Assembly (NCBI GenBank): GCA_965207275.1
Contig: CBDBMH010000002.1
Span: forward strand, 1,116,001-1,180,000
Direction: 5' to 3'
Source of the DNA: Bin22 sp965207275
GTDB taxonomy: Bacteria > Chloroflexota > Dehalococcoidia > Lucifugimonadales > UBA3495
DNA: 64,000 nt
The notes under the pieces are model-generated. The model was given only the letters and a program-made list of their open reading frames with translations, had not been told where the DNA came from and did no database searches. This document shows, piece by piece, positions 18,220 to 26,013 of the stretch (within the stretch, counting starts at the first letter, position 1; the number at the start of each line of letters is the position of its first letter). Made by a program: the position numbers and the translations under genes.

Positions 18220-19104
18220 TTGGTTACGCCCAATGACTCCGCCACCGGTTCTGCCGTCGTTTCGGCGCCACCTTCCGAACGGGCGACGCCCGACAACCTG
18301 CACGAAGCTCTTGGGTTGTTCGTAATTGAGAAGAAAAACCTCAAGAACTCCAAGAGGTCGATGGATGGGCACCAGGAAATTATCCGTTTCATAGACTGGT
18401 ATGGTCGAGACCGAAGGATCCACGACCTGTCCCCCAGCCTGGTAGAAGACTATGCGCGGGAATTTTCTCAGAGGGGATCAGATGCCCAGAAGCGGCTGGT
18501 TCCCGTCAAGGAGTTCTTTGTCTTTCTCAAGAAGATGGACTGGACGGAGATTAACCTGTCAGTTCACCTCCGGGCCAGCCGCTCGCGCCGGGCCGGGACG
18601 GGTCGGCAGACCACTGCCGCTGATGGCCAGGCCAACGGCCCTCGATTGAGCCAGGAAGGCTACGAGCGCCTGGTAGAGGAACTGGAAAAGTACAAGGTGG
18701 AAAAGGTCAAGGCCGACGAGGAAGTCCGGGAGGCCATGGCTGGCAAAGACTTCCGGGAGAATGCTCCACTGGATGCCGCCAAGGAGCGCCAGGGCTTCGT
18801 GGCCGCCAAAATTCGGGAACTGGAGTCCGAGGTGGCCAACGCCCAGATTTTGTCCGGTGAGGCGGAAGCCAACTCCGGCAAGCGCGTGGTAGTCGGCAGC
18901 AGCATCACCATCAAGGACGTGGCTTCCGGAAAGGCGATAAATTACATCCTGGTGGACAAGCGGGAAGCCGATGTCAAGTCGGGCAAAATTTCCACCGTTT
19001 CTCCCGTGGGCCAGGCATTGCTGGACAAGTCGGTGGGAGATACAGTAGAGGTTACTGTGCCCAGCGGGACCCGCAAGTTCCTCATCGAAACCATCGGCGC
19101 CTGA
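18220..19104 (+). CDS. greA: GreA-type transcript cleavage factor with N-terminal recombinase-like domain
   Basis: The C-terminal part (about residues 140-294) is a GreA/GreB factor, which enters the RNA polymerase secondary channel and stimulates cleavage of backtracked RNA. The coiled-coil tip GKDFRENAPLDAAKE keeps the acidic Asp and Glu that activate the catalytic metal, and the FKBP-like C-terminal domain is complete. Unusually, about 100 residues precede it, including EALGLFVIEKKNLKNSKRS and LVEDYAREFSQRG, which look like the helical SAM-like core-binding domain of tyrosine recombinases. A linker of about 30 residues joins the parts. I favour the TTG at 18220, which has AGGAGG nine bases upstream, over an ATG at 18178 without one. 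A strong terminator follows. Confidence 0.85.
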   Translation: MVTPNDSATGSAVVSAPPSERATPDNLHEALGLFVIEKKNLKNSKRSMDGHQEIIRFIDWYGRDRRIHDLSPSLVEDYAREFSQRGSDAQKRLVPVKEFFVFLKKMDWTEINLSVHLRASRSRRAGTGRQTTAADGQANGPRLSQEGYERLVEELEKYKVEKVKADEEVREAMAGKDFRENAPLDAAKERQGFVAAKIRELESEVANAQILSGEAEANSGKRVVVGSSITIKDVASGKAINYILVDKREADVKSGKISTVSPVGQALLDKSVGDTVEVTVPSGTRKFLIETIGA

Positions 19105-19167
19105 TAGTCAAAGCGCCGCAGGGCAATACGGATCCCGAAATAGTTCGGGGTCTCCAGGAAACAATTC

Positions 19168-19195
19168 AGGGGTGAGTGTCAACTCACCCCTTTTC
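19168..19195 (+). terminator. Terminator of greA
   Basis: A perfect ten-pair stem (AGGGGTGAGT with ACTCACCCCT) and a GTCA loop, followed by TTT. It lies between the convergent greA and peroxiredoxin genes and could serve both. Confidence 0.7.
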
Positions 19196-19241
19196 CTTGC
19201 CTGGCTTTCGACCGGACCGCTCAACCTCGAAAAAAACGAAC

Positions 19242-19706
19242 CTACCCGAGATTCATTAACTCCTCGAGAATCCTGTCGGGCTCGGGCAGGGTTCCCGGGG
19301 CATAGGTCTGGCGGAAACGGACTATTCCATCCTTGTCCACGATGATCACAGCGCGGGTACCGGCGCCCCGTTCCTCATTCCACAGCCCGTAGGCGGTGGT
19401 TACCTCGCCCTTGGGGTGGAAGTCCGACAATTCGGGGTAAGGCAACCCTCCCATGGCCGTGCTCCAGGCCCGGTGGGCGGCAACGTGGTCGCAGCTGATG
19501 CCCAGAACCTGGGCATTCGCCTCCTGGAATCGGTCGTTGAAAGACCGGAAGGCGGTAGCTTGCGTGGTTCAACCAGATGTGAAGTCAAAGACGTGGAAGG
19601 ACAATATAACGCTCTTCTCGCCCTTGAACTGGCTCAGGGTAATGTCGCCCTCGCTGACCGAGGGCAGTTTAAAGTCCGGCGCAACGTCGCCAATATCTGC
19701 TGGCAT
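19242..19706 (-). CDS. Peroxiredoxin with in-frame TGA (selenocysteine) at the peroxidatic position
   Basis: An AhpC/TSA-type peroxiredoxin of 154 residues that should reduce hydroperoxides. The frame from ATG 19706 to the stop at 19242 is interrupted once, by TGA at 19569-19571, codon 46. It falls in SFHVFDFTSG-U-TTQATAF, exactly where peroxiredoxins carry the peroxidatic Cys of the TxxC motif; Thr43 is present. The protein continues past it with VLGISCDHVAAHRAW (Cys72) and the normal C-terminal strand VIIVDKDGIVRF. No frameshift is needed. Hairpins follow the TGA: CGGTC/GACCG with a seven-base loop, enclosed by GCCTTC/GGAGGC. GAGGTG precedes the ATG. I read it as a selenoprotein; Sec-containing peroxiredoxins are known in bacteria. 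A nonsense-mutated pseudogene is less likely given the exact position. selA, selB, selD and tRNA-Sec are not in the window. Confidence 0.85.
19514..19556 (-). promoter_or_regulatory. Candidate bacterial SECIS hairpin in the peroxiredoxin gene
   Basis: Starting 15 bases after the TGA, GCCTTC pairs with GGAGGC and encloses CGGTC paired with GACCG; the apical loop is TTTCAAC and a six-base bulge sits on the 3' side. The loop lies 27-33 bases after the TGA, inside the usual range for bacterial SECIS elements. It lacks the G commonly seen at the start of the loop, so it is not an ideal match. Confidence 0.45.
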
Positions 19707-19761
19707 ACCTCACCTCTGTTTCGCAGTCTGAGTGGTCTCTCGCTCCCGAGAAACCAAGCCG

Positions 19762-19767
19762 ATTATA
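19762..19767 (-). promoter_or_regulatory. Likely -10 box of the peroxiredoxin gene
   Basis: A perfect TATAAT on the minus strand, 56 bases before the ATG. The expected -35 position holds only a poor match (TTAGAA with an 18-base spacer), so the promoter may need an activator. Confidence 0.4.
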
Positions 19768-19898
19768 CCCTATCAAGGGCACGTATTCTAATGGCAATGA
19801 AGGCGCGAGCCGGTGCGATCAATGAATCGCTACCAAAAGGGACGGCACCGTGCCATAATGCAGGCCAGCAAAGCCAGCTAGGGTTCAAGGAGGAAGGT

Positions 19899-20426
19899 AT
19901 GGACGTCTATGAATGCATCCGCTCCCGCCGGACGGTGCGCCAGTACAAGCCCGACCCGGTGCCGGAGCGGGTGATCCGAAAGATCTTGCGGGCCGGACGC
20001 TGGTCCCCCAGTTCCAGCAATTCCCAACCCTGGCACTTTGTCGTGGTGACGGAACCTGAAATCATCGGCAGGCTGGCGGAGGTTGCCACCCAGGGGGCCT
20101 TCATCGGCAATGCGCCGCTGGTATTTGCCATAGTGATGGCTCCCGATGCGCCCCGTCCTCAGCTTGACGCAGGGCGGGCCCTGCAGCAGATGGAACTGGT
20201 GGCCTGGGAAGAAGGCCTTGGCACCTGCTTCGTGGGCGTCCGCGCCGAAGAACAGCAGGTGGGAGTCAAGGAAATTCTGGGTATCCCCGAGGACTATCAC
20301 CTGATTACCCTGATGCCCTATGGCTACCGCACCGGCCTGCCTTCGGGACGGCCCAGCGTTCCACGCAAGCCAATGGAAGAAATCGCCCACCGGGAACGTT
20401 TCGGGAATCCTTACGTTGCCGGGTAA
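19899..20426 (+). CDS. Nitroreductase family protein
   Basis: An FMN-dependent NAD(P)H oxidoreductase of the nitroreductase fold. The opening IRSRRTVRQYKPDPVPE and the SSSNSQPWHFVVV segment are the family's FMN-contact blocks, and GLGTCFVG and ILGIPEDYHLITLMPYG follow in the usual order. At 175 residues it is a short, single-domain member. The frame is open far upstream, but the ATG at 19899 is chosen because AGGAGGAAGG lies directly before it and the family starts here. The substrate is unknown. It is divergent from the peroxiredoxin gene and 38 bases ahead of an alpha/beta hydrolase. Confidence 0.88.
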   Translation: MDVYECIRSRRTVRQYKPDPVPERVIRKILRAGRWSPSSSNSQPWHFVVVTEPEIIGRLAEVATQGAFIGNAPLVFAIVMAPDAPRPQLDAGRALQQMELVAWEEGLGTCFVGVRAEEQQVGVKEILGIPEDYHLITLMPYGYRTGLPSGRPSVPRKPMEEIAHRERFGNPYVAG

Positions 20427-20464
20427 ACCTGAAGAGGCTTCAAGACAAACGTCGGAGGACTGCA

Positions 20465-21358
20465 ATGCCCTACGCAAGTGTGAACGGAGTCAACCTCTAC
20501 TACGAAGACCATGGTCCCAGGACCGGCCCCACAGTAATCCTCACGCCCGGCGGCCGGAATGACACCAACGGACTGCGCCCCATGGCCGCCCTTCTGTCCG
20601 CCCACTGCCGGGTCATCCTGCATGATCGTCGCAACTGCGGCAAGTCGGACATCCTTATCGCCGGAGAGCTTTCCGAACAGCACCATTGGGGCGAGGAGAT
20701 GGCCGAACTGCTGCTGCAACTGGACGCGGCGCCGGCCTACGCTGCCGGCGGTTCCGCAGGATCCCGCACCAGCCTTACGCTGGCGGCCCGGCGACCCGAG
20801 GTGGTAAAGGGGGTCTTTATCTGGGAGGTGAGCGGCGGCCCCAACAGCGCGGCGGCCACAGCGCCCAACTATTACGGCCAGTTCATCGACGCGGCCCGCC
20901 AGGGCGGCATGCCGGCCGTGGCGGAGACCGAGTACTTCGCACAGCGAATAGTGGACAACCCCGCCAACAGGGATGTGCTAATGACCATGGACCCGGCGGA
21001 GTTCATCTCCGTGATGAGCCGCTGGCAGGAGATTTACTCCCGCCCCAACCCGGTCAGCGACCTGACCGAGGAGCAACTGAAGTCCATTCAGTGCCCGGTC
21101 GTGATGTTCGAAGGCAACACCCCGGACGAGGTGCACCACGTTTCGGCGGCCCAGGCGGCCCACCGCCTGATACCTAACTCGGAGCTGCGCCCCTCGGCCT
21201 GGACCCACGAGGAATGGGACATCGTGGGCCAGCACGACCACACTTTCCCCGGCATCGCCGCCACCAACCGCTATCACATGAAGGCCACCTTCTACGCCCC
21301 CCAACTGCTGGAGTTCATAGCTAAAGTGGAAGCAATGGAGCCGGCGGCGGTTGGATAG
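20465..21358 (+). CDS. Alpha/beta hydrolase
   Basis: A serine hydrolase of the alpha/beta fold, 297 residues. The nucleophile elbow GGSAG puts Ser97 in place, the oxyanion region is TPGGRNDTNG near 27-36, and HDRRNCGKSD at 53-62 matches the typical strand-4 turn. A C-terminal His in GQHDHTFPG probably completes the triad. The cap region is short and the substrate cannot be inferred. CGGAGG lies before the ATG. It follows the nitroreductase gene by 38 bases, so both are likely in one transcript ending at the hairpin that follows. Confidence 0.87.
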   Translation: MPYASVNGVNLYYEDHGPRTGPTVILTPGGRNDTNGLRPMAALLSAHCRVILHDRRNCGKSDILIAGELSEQHHWGEEMAELLLQLDAAPAYAAGGSAGSRTSLTLAARRPEVVKGVFIWEVSGGPNSAAATAPNYYGQFIDAARQGGMPAVAETEYFAQRIVDNPANRDVLMTMDPAEFISVMSRWQEIYSRPNPVSDLTEEQLKSIQCPVVMFEGNTPDEVHHVSAAQAAHRLIPNSELRPSAWTHEEWDIVGQHDHTFPGIAATNRYHMKATFYAPQLLEFIAKVEAMEPAAVG

Positions 21359-21399
21359 AGGTTGTTCCACGGAGCCCAGGAAAAAGGTGACAAACAGCT

Positions 21400-21426
21400 G
21401 GGGCGGGTAATCAACCCGCCCCTTTT
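21400..21426 (+). terminator. Terminator after the alpha/beta hydrolase gene
   Basis: A nine-pair perfect stem (GGGGCGGGT with ACCCGCCCC), loop AATCA, then TTTT. It separates the convergent hydrolase and CoxL-like genes. Confidence 0.7.
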
Positions 21427-21455
21427 CCATGGAAGCCGGTCCCTGTCCGTTGCGA

Positions 21456-23744
21456 CTATTCCCCGTTCCTCTCCTCCATAGCTTCCAGCACCGCACCGGG
21501 AGTGATGGGCAGCTTGCGGACTCGGGCGCCGGTGGCGTGGTAGACGGCGTTGGCCACTGCGGCCAGCGGCGGGATGATGGGACCCTCGCCCACGCCGCGG
21601 AGGCCAAAGGGGTGACGGGGGTTGGGCACCTCGATGATCACCGCCTCAATCATGGGCAGGTCCAGCGTTGTGGGCATACGGTAGTCCAGGAAGCTGGAGT
21701 TGGCCATGGTCCCGTCCGGAGTGTAGTAGTACTCCTCGTTAAGCGCCCAGCCGATGCCCTGCACCGTAGCTCCCTGAATCTGGCCCTCCACGAAGCTGGG
21801 ATGCACCGCCTGACCGGCGTCCAGGAAGGCAGTGAAGCGAAGGATTTCAACCTTGCCCGTATCCGGGTCAACTTCAACGTCGCAAATGTTACCGGCGAAA
21901 ATGGGGCCCACGCCGGTGGATGCGGCAGAAGAAGACGCGGTTACCGGCCCGCCGGTACGCATCAGCCGTCCGGCCAGTTCCTTGAAGGTAAGGCGATCTT
22001 CCGTCTTGGCGCAGACAAAGGCGCCGTCCTGAAAGTCCACGTCCTCGTCCTCCACTTCCCACAGGAGGGCCGCCCGGTTCTTCATCTTCTCCTTCACCTC
22101 TTCGGCGGCGGCAATGGCGGCCAGGCCGGTGTCGAAGGCGGTGCGGCTGCCGCCGGTGTTGGCGGTATATCCCACACTGTCAGTATCGCCCACCGAGGGA
22201 TTCACGTCTTCCGAGGAAATGCCCAGCACCTCGGCGGCCTGCATTGCGATGGCCGTGCGAGTGCCGCCAATATCCACAGACCCCGTGATGATGTTAATTG
22301 TGCCGTTATTGTTGACATTGATGGTGGCCGAGGAGGTCTGGCCGCCCTGGGCGCGGAAGGCTACCGCCACGCCCCTACCCCGGTTGGGGCCGCCCAAGGG
22401 AGCGTTGTAATGGGGGTGGTTCTTCATCGCCTCTTCCAGTTCAATGCAGCCAAAAACCGAGTGAGGCACCCCGTTGGGCATCCGGTCGCCCTCCTTAACG
22501 GCGTTTCTTAGGCGGAGGTCCATAGGATCAAGGCCCAGTTCGTCCGCCAGTTCGTCAATGGCGCATTCGACGGTGAACGCGGCCTGAGGCTGGCCGGGAG
22601 CCCGGTAGGACTGGGCCTTCTGCTTGTTGCAGACCACGTCGTACCCGTCCACCAGGACATGCTCAATGTTGTAGGAACCGAAGCTCGTTATGGCGCCGCC
22701 ACCCACGGGAGACCCGGGGAAGGCGCCGGCTTCGTACACCATGTAGACCTGGCCGGCAGTGATCTTGCCGTCGCGCTTGGCGCCAATCTTGACTCGCATG
22801 TAGGTAGCCGAGGCGGGGCCGCTGCCCTCGAATACTTCCTTGCGGCTCATGGCTATCTTGACCGGCCGGCCGGCCTTCTTGGCCAGCACGGCGGTGACGG
22901 GAGCCAGGTAGGTAACTCCCTTGGCGCCAAAACCGCCCCCAATCTCCATGGGAATAACCTTTACCATGGACTCGGGCATGGCCAGGATGGCGGCCGTGGT
23001 GTTGCGCACGGCAAAGGCGCCCTGGGTGCTGGTCCAGACGGTCAGCCGGCCGTCGGTTGACCATTGCGAGGTCGCAACGTGGGGTTCGATGTAGCCCTGG
23101 TGGACCGTTTGAGTCTCGTACTCCCGCTCGATGATAACGTCGGCCTCGGCAAAGCCGACTTCCACGTCTCCCAGCTTGTGCTGAAGGTGGCCGGCGATAT
23201 TGCTGACTTCGCCCGTGTCATCTCCCGGGCCAAAGCGTTCCACCCGGAACCTGGTGGTCATGGCGTCGTGCAGCAGCGGAGCATCTTCCTTCAGCGCGTC
23301 GTGCAGGTCCAGCACCACCGGCAGCAGTTCGTACTCCACCTCAATCAGGTCCAGGGCTTGCTCCGCGACGTGAGGATTGGTGGCGGCCACGGCGGCCACG
23401 GCATGGCCCCGGTAAAGGACCTTGTGTTCCGCGAGGATATTCTCGGCTATGATTCTGGGGTTCTGCTGGGCGTTCTCAAAGTCTATGTTGGGCCGCTGTT
23501 GAACTATGGCAAAGTCCTTGGCGGTGGCGACGGCCATAACCCCGGGCAGGGCCTCGGCCTTGCTGGTGTCGATGCTGAGAATGCGGGCATGGGCGTGGGG
23601 ACTGCGCAGAACCTTGCCGTGAAGCATATTGGGCAGGTTCAGGTCAGCGCCAAACCGGGCGGCGCCGGTTACCTTGTCGAAGCCGTCGTGACGCGCCGGG
23701 CGGGTGCCCACCACGTTGTACGTGTTTCCGGCGGTGGTTGTCAT
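21456..23744 (-). CDS. CoxL/XdhA-type molybdopterin-binding subunit
   Basis: Large subunit of the xanthine oxidase / CO dehydrogenase superfamily, 762 residues, which hydroxylates or oxidises its substrate at a molybdenum centre. It opens with VVGTRPARHDGFDKVTGAARFGADL and contains GGGFGAKG and QSYRAPGQPQ. The latter corresponds to the active-site loop but is neither the AYxCSFR of form I CO dehydrogenase nor AYRGAGR of form II, so CO oxidation is unlikely; a xanthine- or aldehyde-type substrate is more plausible. The Fe-S and FAD subunits usually encoded beside it are missing. Start at 23744 is set by AGGAGG seven bases upstream, not the in-frame ATG at 23792. Confidence 0.88.
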   Translation of the reverse strand: MTTTAGNTYNVVGTRPARHDGFDKVTGAARFGADLNLPNMLHGKVLRSPHAHARILSIDTSKAEALPGVMAVATAKDFAIVQQRPNIDFENAQQNPRIIAENILAEHKVLYRGHAVAAVAATNPHVAEQALDLIEVEYELLPVVLDLHDALKEDAPLLHDAMTTRFRVERFGPGDDTGEVSNIAGHLQHKLGDVEVGFAEADVIIEREYETQTVHQGYIEPHVATSQWSTDGRLTVWTSTQGAFAVRNTTAAILAMPESMVKVIPMEIGGGFGAKGVTYLAPVTAVLAKKAGRPVKIAMSRKEVFEGSGPASATYMRVKIGAKRDGKITAGQVYMVYEAGAFPGSPVGGGAITSFGSYNIEHVLVDGYDVVCNKQKAQSYRAPGQPQAAFTVECAIDELADELGLDPMDLRLRNAVKEGDRMPNGVPHSVFGCIELEEAMKNHPHYNAPLGGPNRGRGVAVAFRAQGGQTSSATINVNNNGTINIITGSVDIGGTRTAIAMQAAEVLGISSEDVNPSVGDTDSVGYTANTGGSRTAFDTGLAAIAAAEEVKEKMKNRAALLWEVEDEDVDFQDGAFVCAKTEDRLTFKELAGRLMRTGGPVTASSSAASTGVGPIFAGNICDVEVDPDTGKVEILRFTAFLDAGQAVHPSFVEGQIQGATVQGIGWALNEEYYYTPDGTMANSSFLDYRMPTTLDLPMIEAVIIEVPNPRHPFGLRGVGEGPIIPPLAAVANAVYHATGARVRKLPITPGAVLEAMEERNGE

Positions 23745-23813
23745 TGATTGCCTCCTCTTATTCTTCCGGCAATGCCGGATAGGCAATGGCATAGCTGGGT
23801 TCCGGTTGGCCCT

Positions 23814-23842
23814 AGTCTAGGCACTGGGCCAAAGGGTGTCAA
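23814..23842 (-). promoter_or_regulatory. Promoter of the CoxL-like gene
   Basis: On the minus strand TTGACA (23837-23842), 17 bases, TAGACT (23814-23819). This is the same pair of hexamers and spacing as the nadK promoter. Transcription should start near 23807, about 60 bases before the chosen ATG. Confidence 0.65.
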
Positions 23843-24284
23843 ACGGGCATGGGAGTACCCAGAGCAATCGCATTTTGATACCGACAACAGGCATTCAGGG
23901 AAGGTCTGAACAAGTCCCATTAATCCGTAGTTCCCGTCCGCCGCGGCGGAGCGGGAACCTCGCCAGCTACGAAGTCGTGGCCCTCACCTCCATCCTAACC
24001 TTCCCCGCCAGAGGCGGATCGGCCGCGGTGGACCCCATCAAGGGGGAAGGGACTTATTCAGAAGTTCCTTAGATGTCGTCCAAGGGAAAAGCGCCCTTCC
24101 TCCCGGTTCGAGAGTCCCGCTGGCATGGGAGCGACGGGTCTTCCCCGCAACGCATTGCAGTTGGCCTGGGACTGTCCTCCTCCAGGTTCCCCGGGGAACG
24201 GGAAGACCAACCACCGATCTGGATGCCTGAAACGTGGGACAGCAAGTGGCAGGGCAATCGCGTCTTAACGGACCGTCACTCTGA

Positions 24285-24300
24285 GTCCGCCGCGGCGGAC
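24285..24300. repeat. Palindromic repeat, CCGCCGCGGCGG core
   Basis: Perfect 16-base palindrome GTCCGCCGCGGCGGAC. Related copies are at 23937-23950, 39005-39024 and 61156-61168, all intergenic. Confidence 0.7.
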
Positions 24301-24507
24301 GAAGAGTCTAGAATCCAACCCACAAGCGTGCTTTCGGACCCGAAACCGGGCTGAGGGGCAAGATTTTAGGCCCCCGCCAAGGGCGGACATTCTGCTTCGG
24401 CAGGCTCAAGGCGACATGACCGATGTTCAAAGTATCAGCCTGCATTAAAGGCGCAATTGTCTTTCAGCAAATGGGTTCTCGCCTACTTCATGGTTCTCAG
24501 ATGATTC

Positions 24508-24683
24508 AATTTTTTTTGATTTCCGTGCCATTTTGGGCCATTTTGGGCCGTTTCGTATCTGGAAGGTGGGCCAGACGGCGCCCCGATGGCCCGAAAATGG
24601 CCCGAAAATGGGCCGGTGGCCAGATAGGAAAAGGGTATACCAGGTGGGCCATTCCGGGCCGTTTTGGGCCGTTTTGGGCCACT
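24508..24683. repeat. Dispersed GGGCCATTTTGGGCC repeat, copy 1
   Basis: Starts with a T-run and GATTT, then repeated GGGCC(A/G)TTTTGGGCC units in direct and inverse orientation. It shares an identical 27-base block (24535-24561 with 60783-60809) and an identical 18-base block (24666-24683 with 60914-60931) with copy 2, 36 kb away. The inverse units (GGCCCGAAAATGGCCC) can fold on each other. Confidence 0.8.
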
Positions 24684-24907
24684 TTGCAAACTTGAACCAG
24701 GGAGACGTCCTCACCTTCAGCCTCTCCGGACAAGGTTCCGCCTGAGGCGGATTTCGCTCCCTCAGCGAAAAGGGGTGATCTGAGCTTGGCAGCGTTATGC
24801 GGTGAGTGGGCCATGAAAGTATGGTAGGTAAGCGTAACCCAGAGAATCAAGACGCAGGTGTCACCGGGGCAATGGCGTTCTAAAGAATGTCATGCTTGTG
24901 GTAAATT

Positions 24908-25912
24908 ATGCCAATGGACGTTATCTTCGACCGGGGCGTCTTCCTCCCCGAACTGGACCTGTGGCTGGATTCCCTGCGCAAGAAGGAATTCGGCCTTATC
25001 TCCCACGCCCACTCGGACCACACGGCACGTCATAACCAGCCGGTGTTGACCCCCAACACCCGCCTGCTGCTGTCCGACTACCTGAAGCGCTCCAATCCCA
25101 TCACACTGGAATATGGCGAGTCCCTGGACCGGGGCGACTACACCCTGACCCTGTATCCGGCAGGTCACTGCCTGGGTTCCGCCCAGGCCCTGGTTGCCAG
25201 CAAGGCCACGGGCGAGCGACTGCTCTACACCGGAGACTTCAAATCCCGGTCGAGTCCCATCAACGAACCCCTTGAGCCCGTGGAATGCGATACCCTGGTT
25301 ATTGAGTCCACCTATGGCCGGCCCGAGTACGTTTTTCCGTCGGAGGAGACCGTGCTGGAAACGGCCTACCAGACCCTGCGCATGTGGCTGACCAAGGGCG
25401 AACGCCCGGTGGTACAGGGTTGGCGGCTGGGGAAGGCCCAGGAGATTATGCACCACCTGTTGGCCCAGGGATTTGAACTGGTGGTGGAGGAAAGCATTTT
25501 CCGAGTTGCCGAAGCCTACCAGGAAGCCGGAGTTCAGTTTCCAGCAGAGTTTTCCTGTCTCAACGGCCACTGGGCCGAGGGGCAGGTCCTGGTGTGCCCG
25601 CCGGGTTTTCGAAAGGCCAGTGAGATGAACCTGGCCCTGGGCAAGCGGTACATGGAGTTGACGGGCTGGGCCTCGGGCAAGGGCGGCCGTCGGTGGGGTC
25701 GCCGGGGCGACGCCAGCCTGGCTTATAGCGACCACGCCGACTTTAACGACCTGGTCAATTATGTACAACAGGTGAACCCCCAGCGGGTGTACACGGTCAA
25801 CGGTTTCCCCGACCTGGCCGCACATCTGCGGAGTCTGGGCTACCCGGCCGTCCACCTGGACCGGAAGAACGGGCGAGGGGATAACGGTGGGTTTCAGATG
25901 AAGCTGGTGTGA
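24908..25912 (+). CDS. MBL-fold putative nuclease (mRNA 3'-end-processing-factor-like)
   Basis: A metallo-beta-lactamase fold protein of the SNM1/CPSF-like group often annotated as a putative exonuclease. Metal-binding HAHSDH is at 33-38, with the next His in PAGHCLGSAQ, the Asp in LYTGDF, and a late SDHADF that matches the extra conserved His of nuclease members. STYGRPEY is typical of this group. At 334 residues it is short and has only a reduced insertion where beta-CASP proteins carry their second domain. Relatives in other bacteria are often near an ATP-dependent DNA ligase, but none is found here. Confidence 0.83.
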   Translation: MPMDVIFDRGVFLPELDLWLDSLRKKEFGLISHAHSDHTARHNQPVLTPNTRLLLSDYLKRSNPITLEYGESLDRGDYTLTLYPAGHCLGSAQALVASKATGERLLYTGDFKSRSSPINEPLEPVECDTLVIESTYGRPEYVFPSEETVLETAYQTLRMWLTKGERPVVQGWRLGKAQEIMHHLLAQGFELVVEESIFRVAEAYQEAGVQFPAEFSCLNGHWAEGQVLVCPPGFRKASEMNLALGKRYMELTGWASGKGGRRWGRRGDASLAYSDHADFNDLVNYVQQVNPQRVYTVNGFPDLAAHLRSLGYPAVHLDRKNGRGDNGGFQMKLV

Positions 25913-25962
25913 CCCGCGGGTCAATGCGGCCCGAGCGCCGGCTGGCCGAGACAGAAGCAGAA

Positions 25963-25991
25963 GGGCGGGTGCCAAACACCCGCCCCTTGCT
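25963..25991. terminator. Bidirectional terminator between the MBL gene and leuA
   Basis: Nine-pair stem GGGCGGGTG / CACCCGCCC with loop CCAAA, then CTTGCTTT on the plus strand and TTCTGCTTCTG on the minus strand. It lies between convergent genes. Confidence 0.6.
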
Positions 25992-26013
25992 TTGCCTGTA
26001 ATCTGTCCCAGCC

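Larger units (their letters stand above)
23843..24907. repeat. Repeat-rich intergenic region
   Basis: About 1.07 kb without a supported gene, built of pieces that recur elsewhere in the window. It holds an AGAGCAATCGCA motif at 23861-23872 and AGGGCAATCGC at 24251-24261. Palindromes centred on CCGCCGCGGCGG lie at 23931-23957 and 24285-24300, with the text after the second (AACCCACAAGCGTGCTTTCGGAC) echoed near 61195. A GGCCC-rich repeat copy spans 24508-24683. Frames within it are open but repetitive and without ribosome binding sites. Confidence 0.6.

Noticed and set aside
19375..19588. Frameshift explanation for the broken peroxiredoxin, using overlapping frames
   Set aside because: The alternative frames carry no peroxiredoxin sequence. 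The original frame resumes homology immediately after the TGA, so no shift is needed.
21456..23744. Aerobic CO dehydrogenase CoxL
   Set aside because: Neither the form I nor the form II active-site motif is present and coxS/coxM are missing.
24100..24120. GGTTCGAGAGTCCC as a tRNA T-arm (also GGTTCGAGATTCCC near 61140)
   Set aside because: No acceptor stem, anticodon arm or CCA-compatible end can be formed around either; both lie in repeat DNA.
24073..24354. 93-codon plus-strand frame in the repeat-rich gap
   Set aside because: It overlaps palindromic repeats, has no ribosome binding site and looks like translated noncoding DNA.
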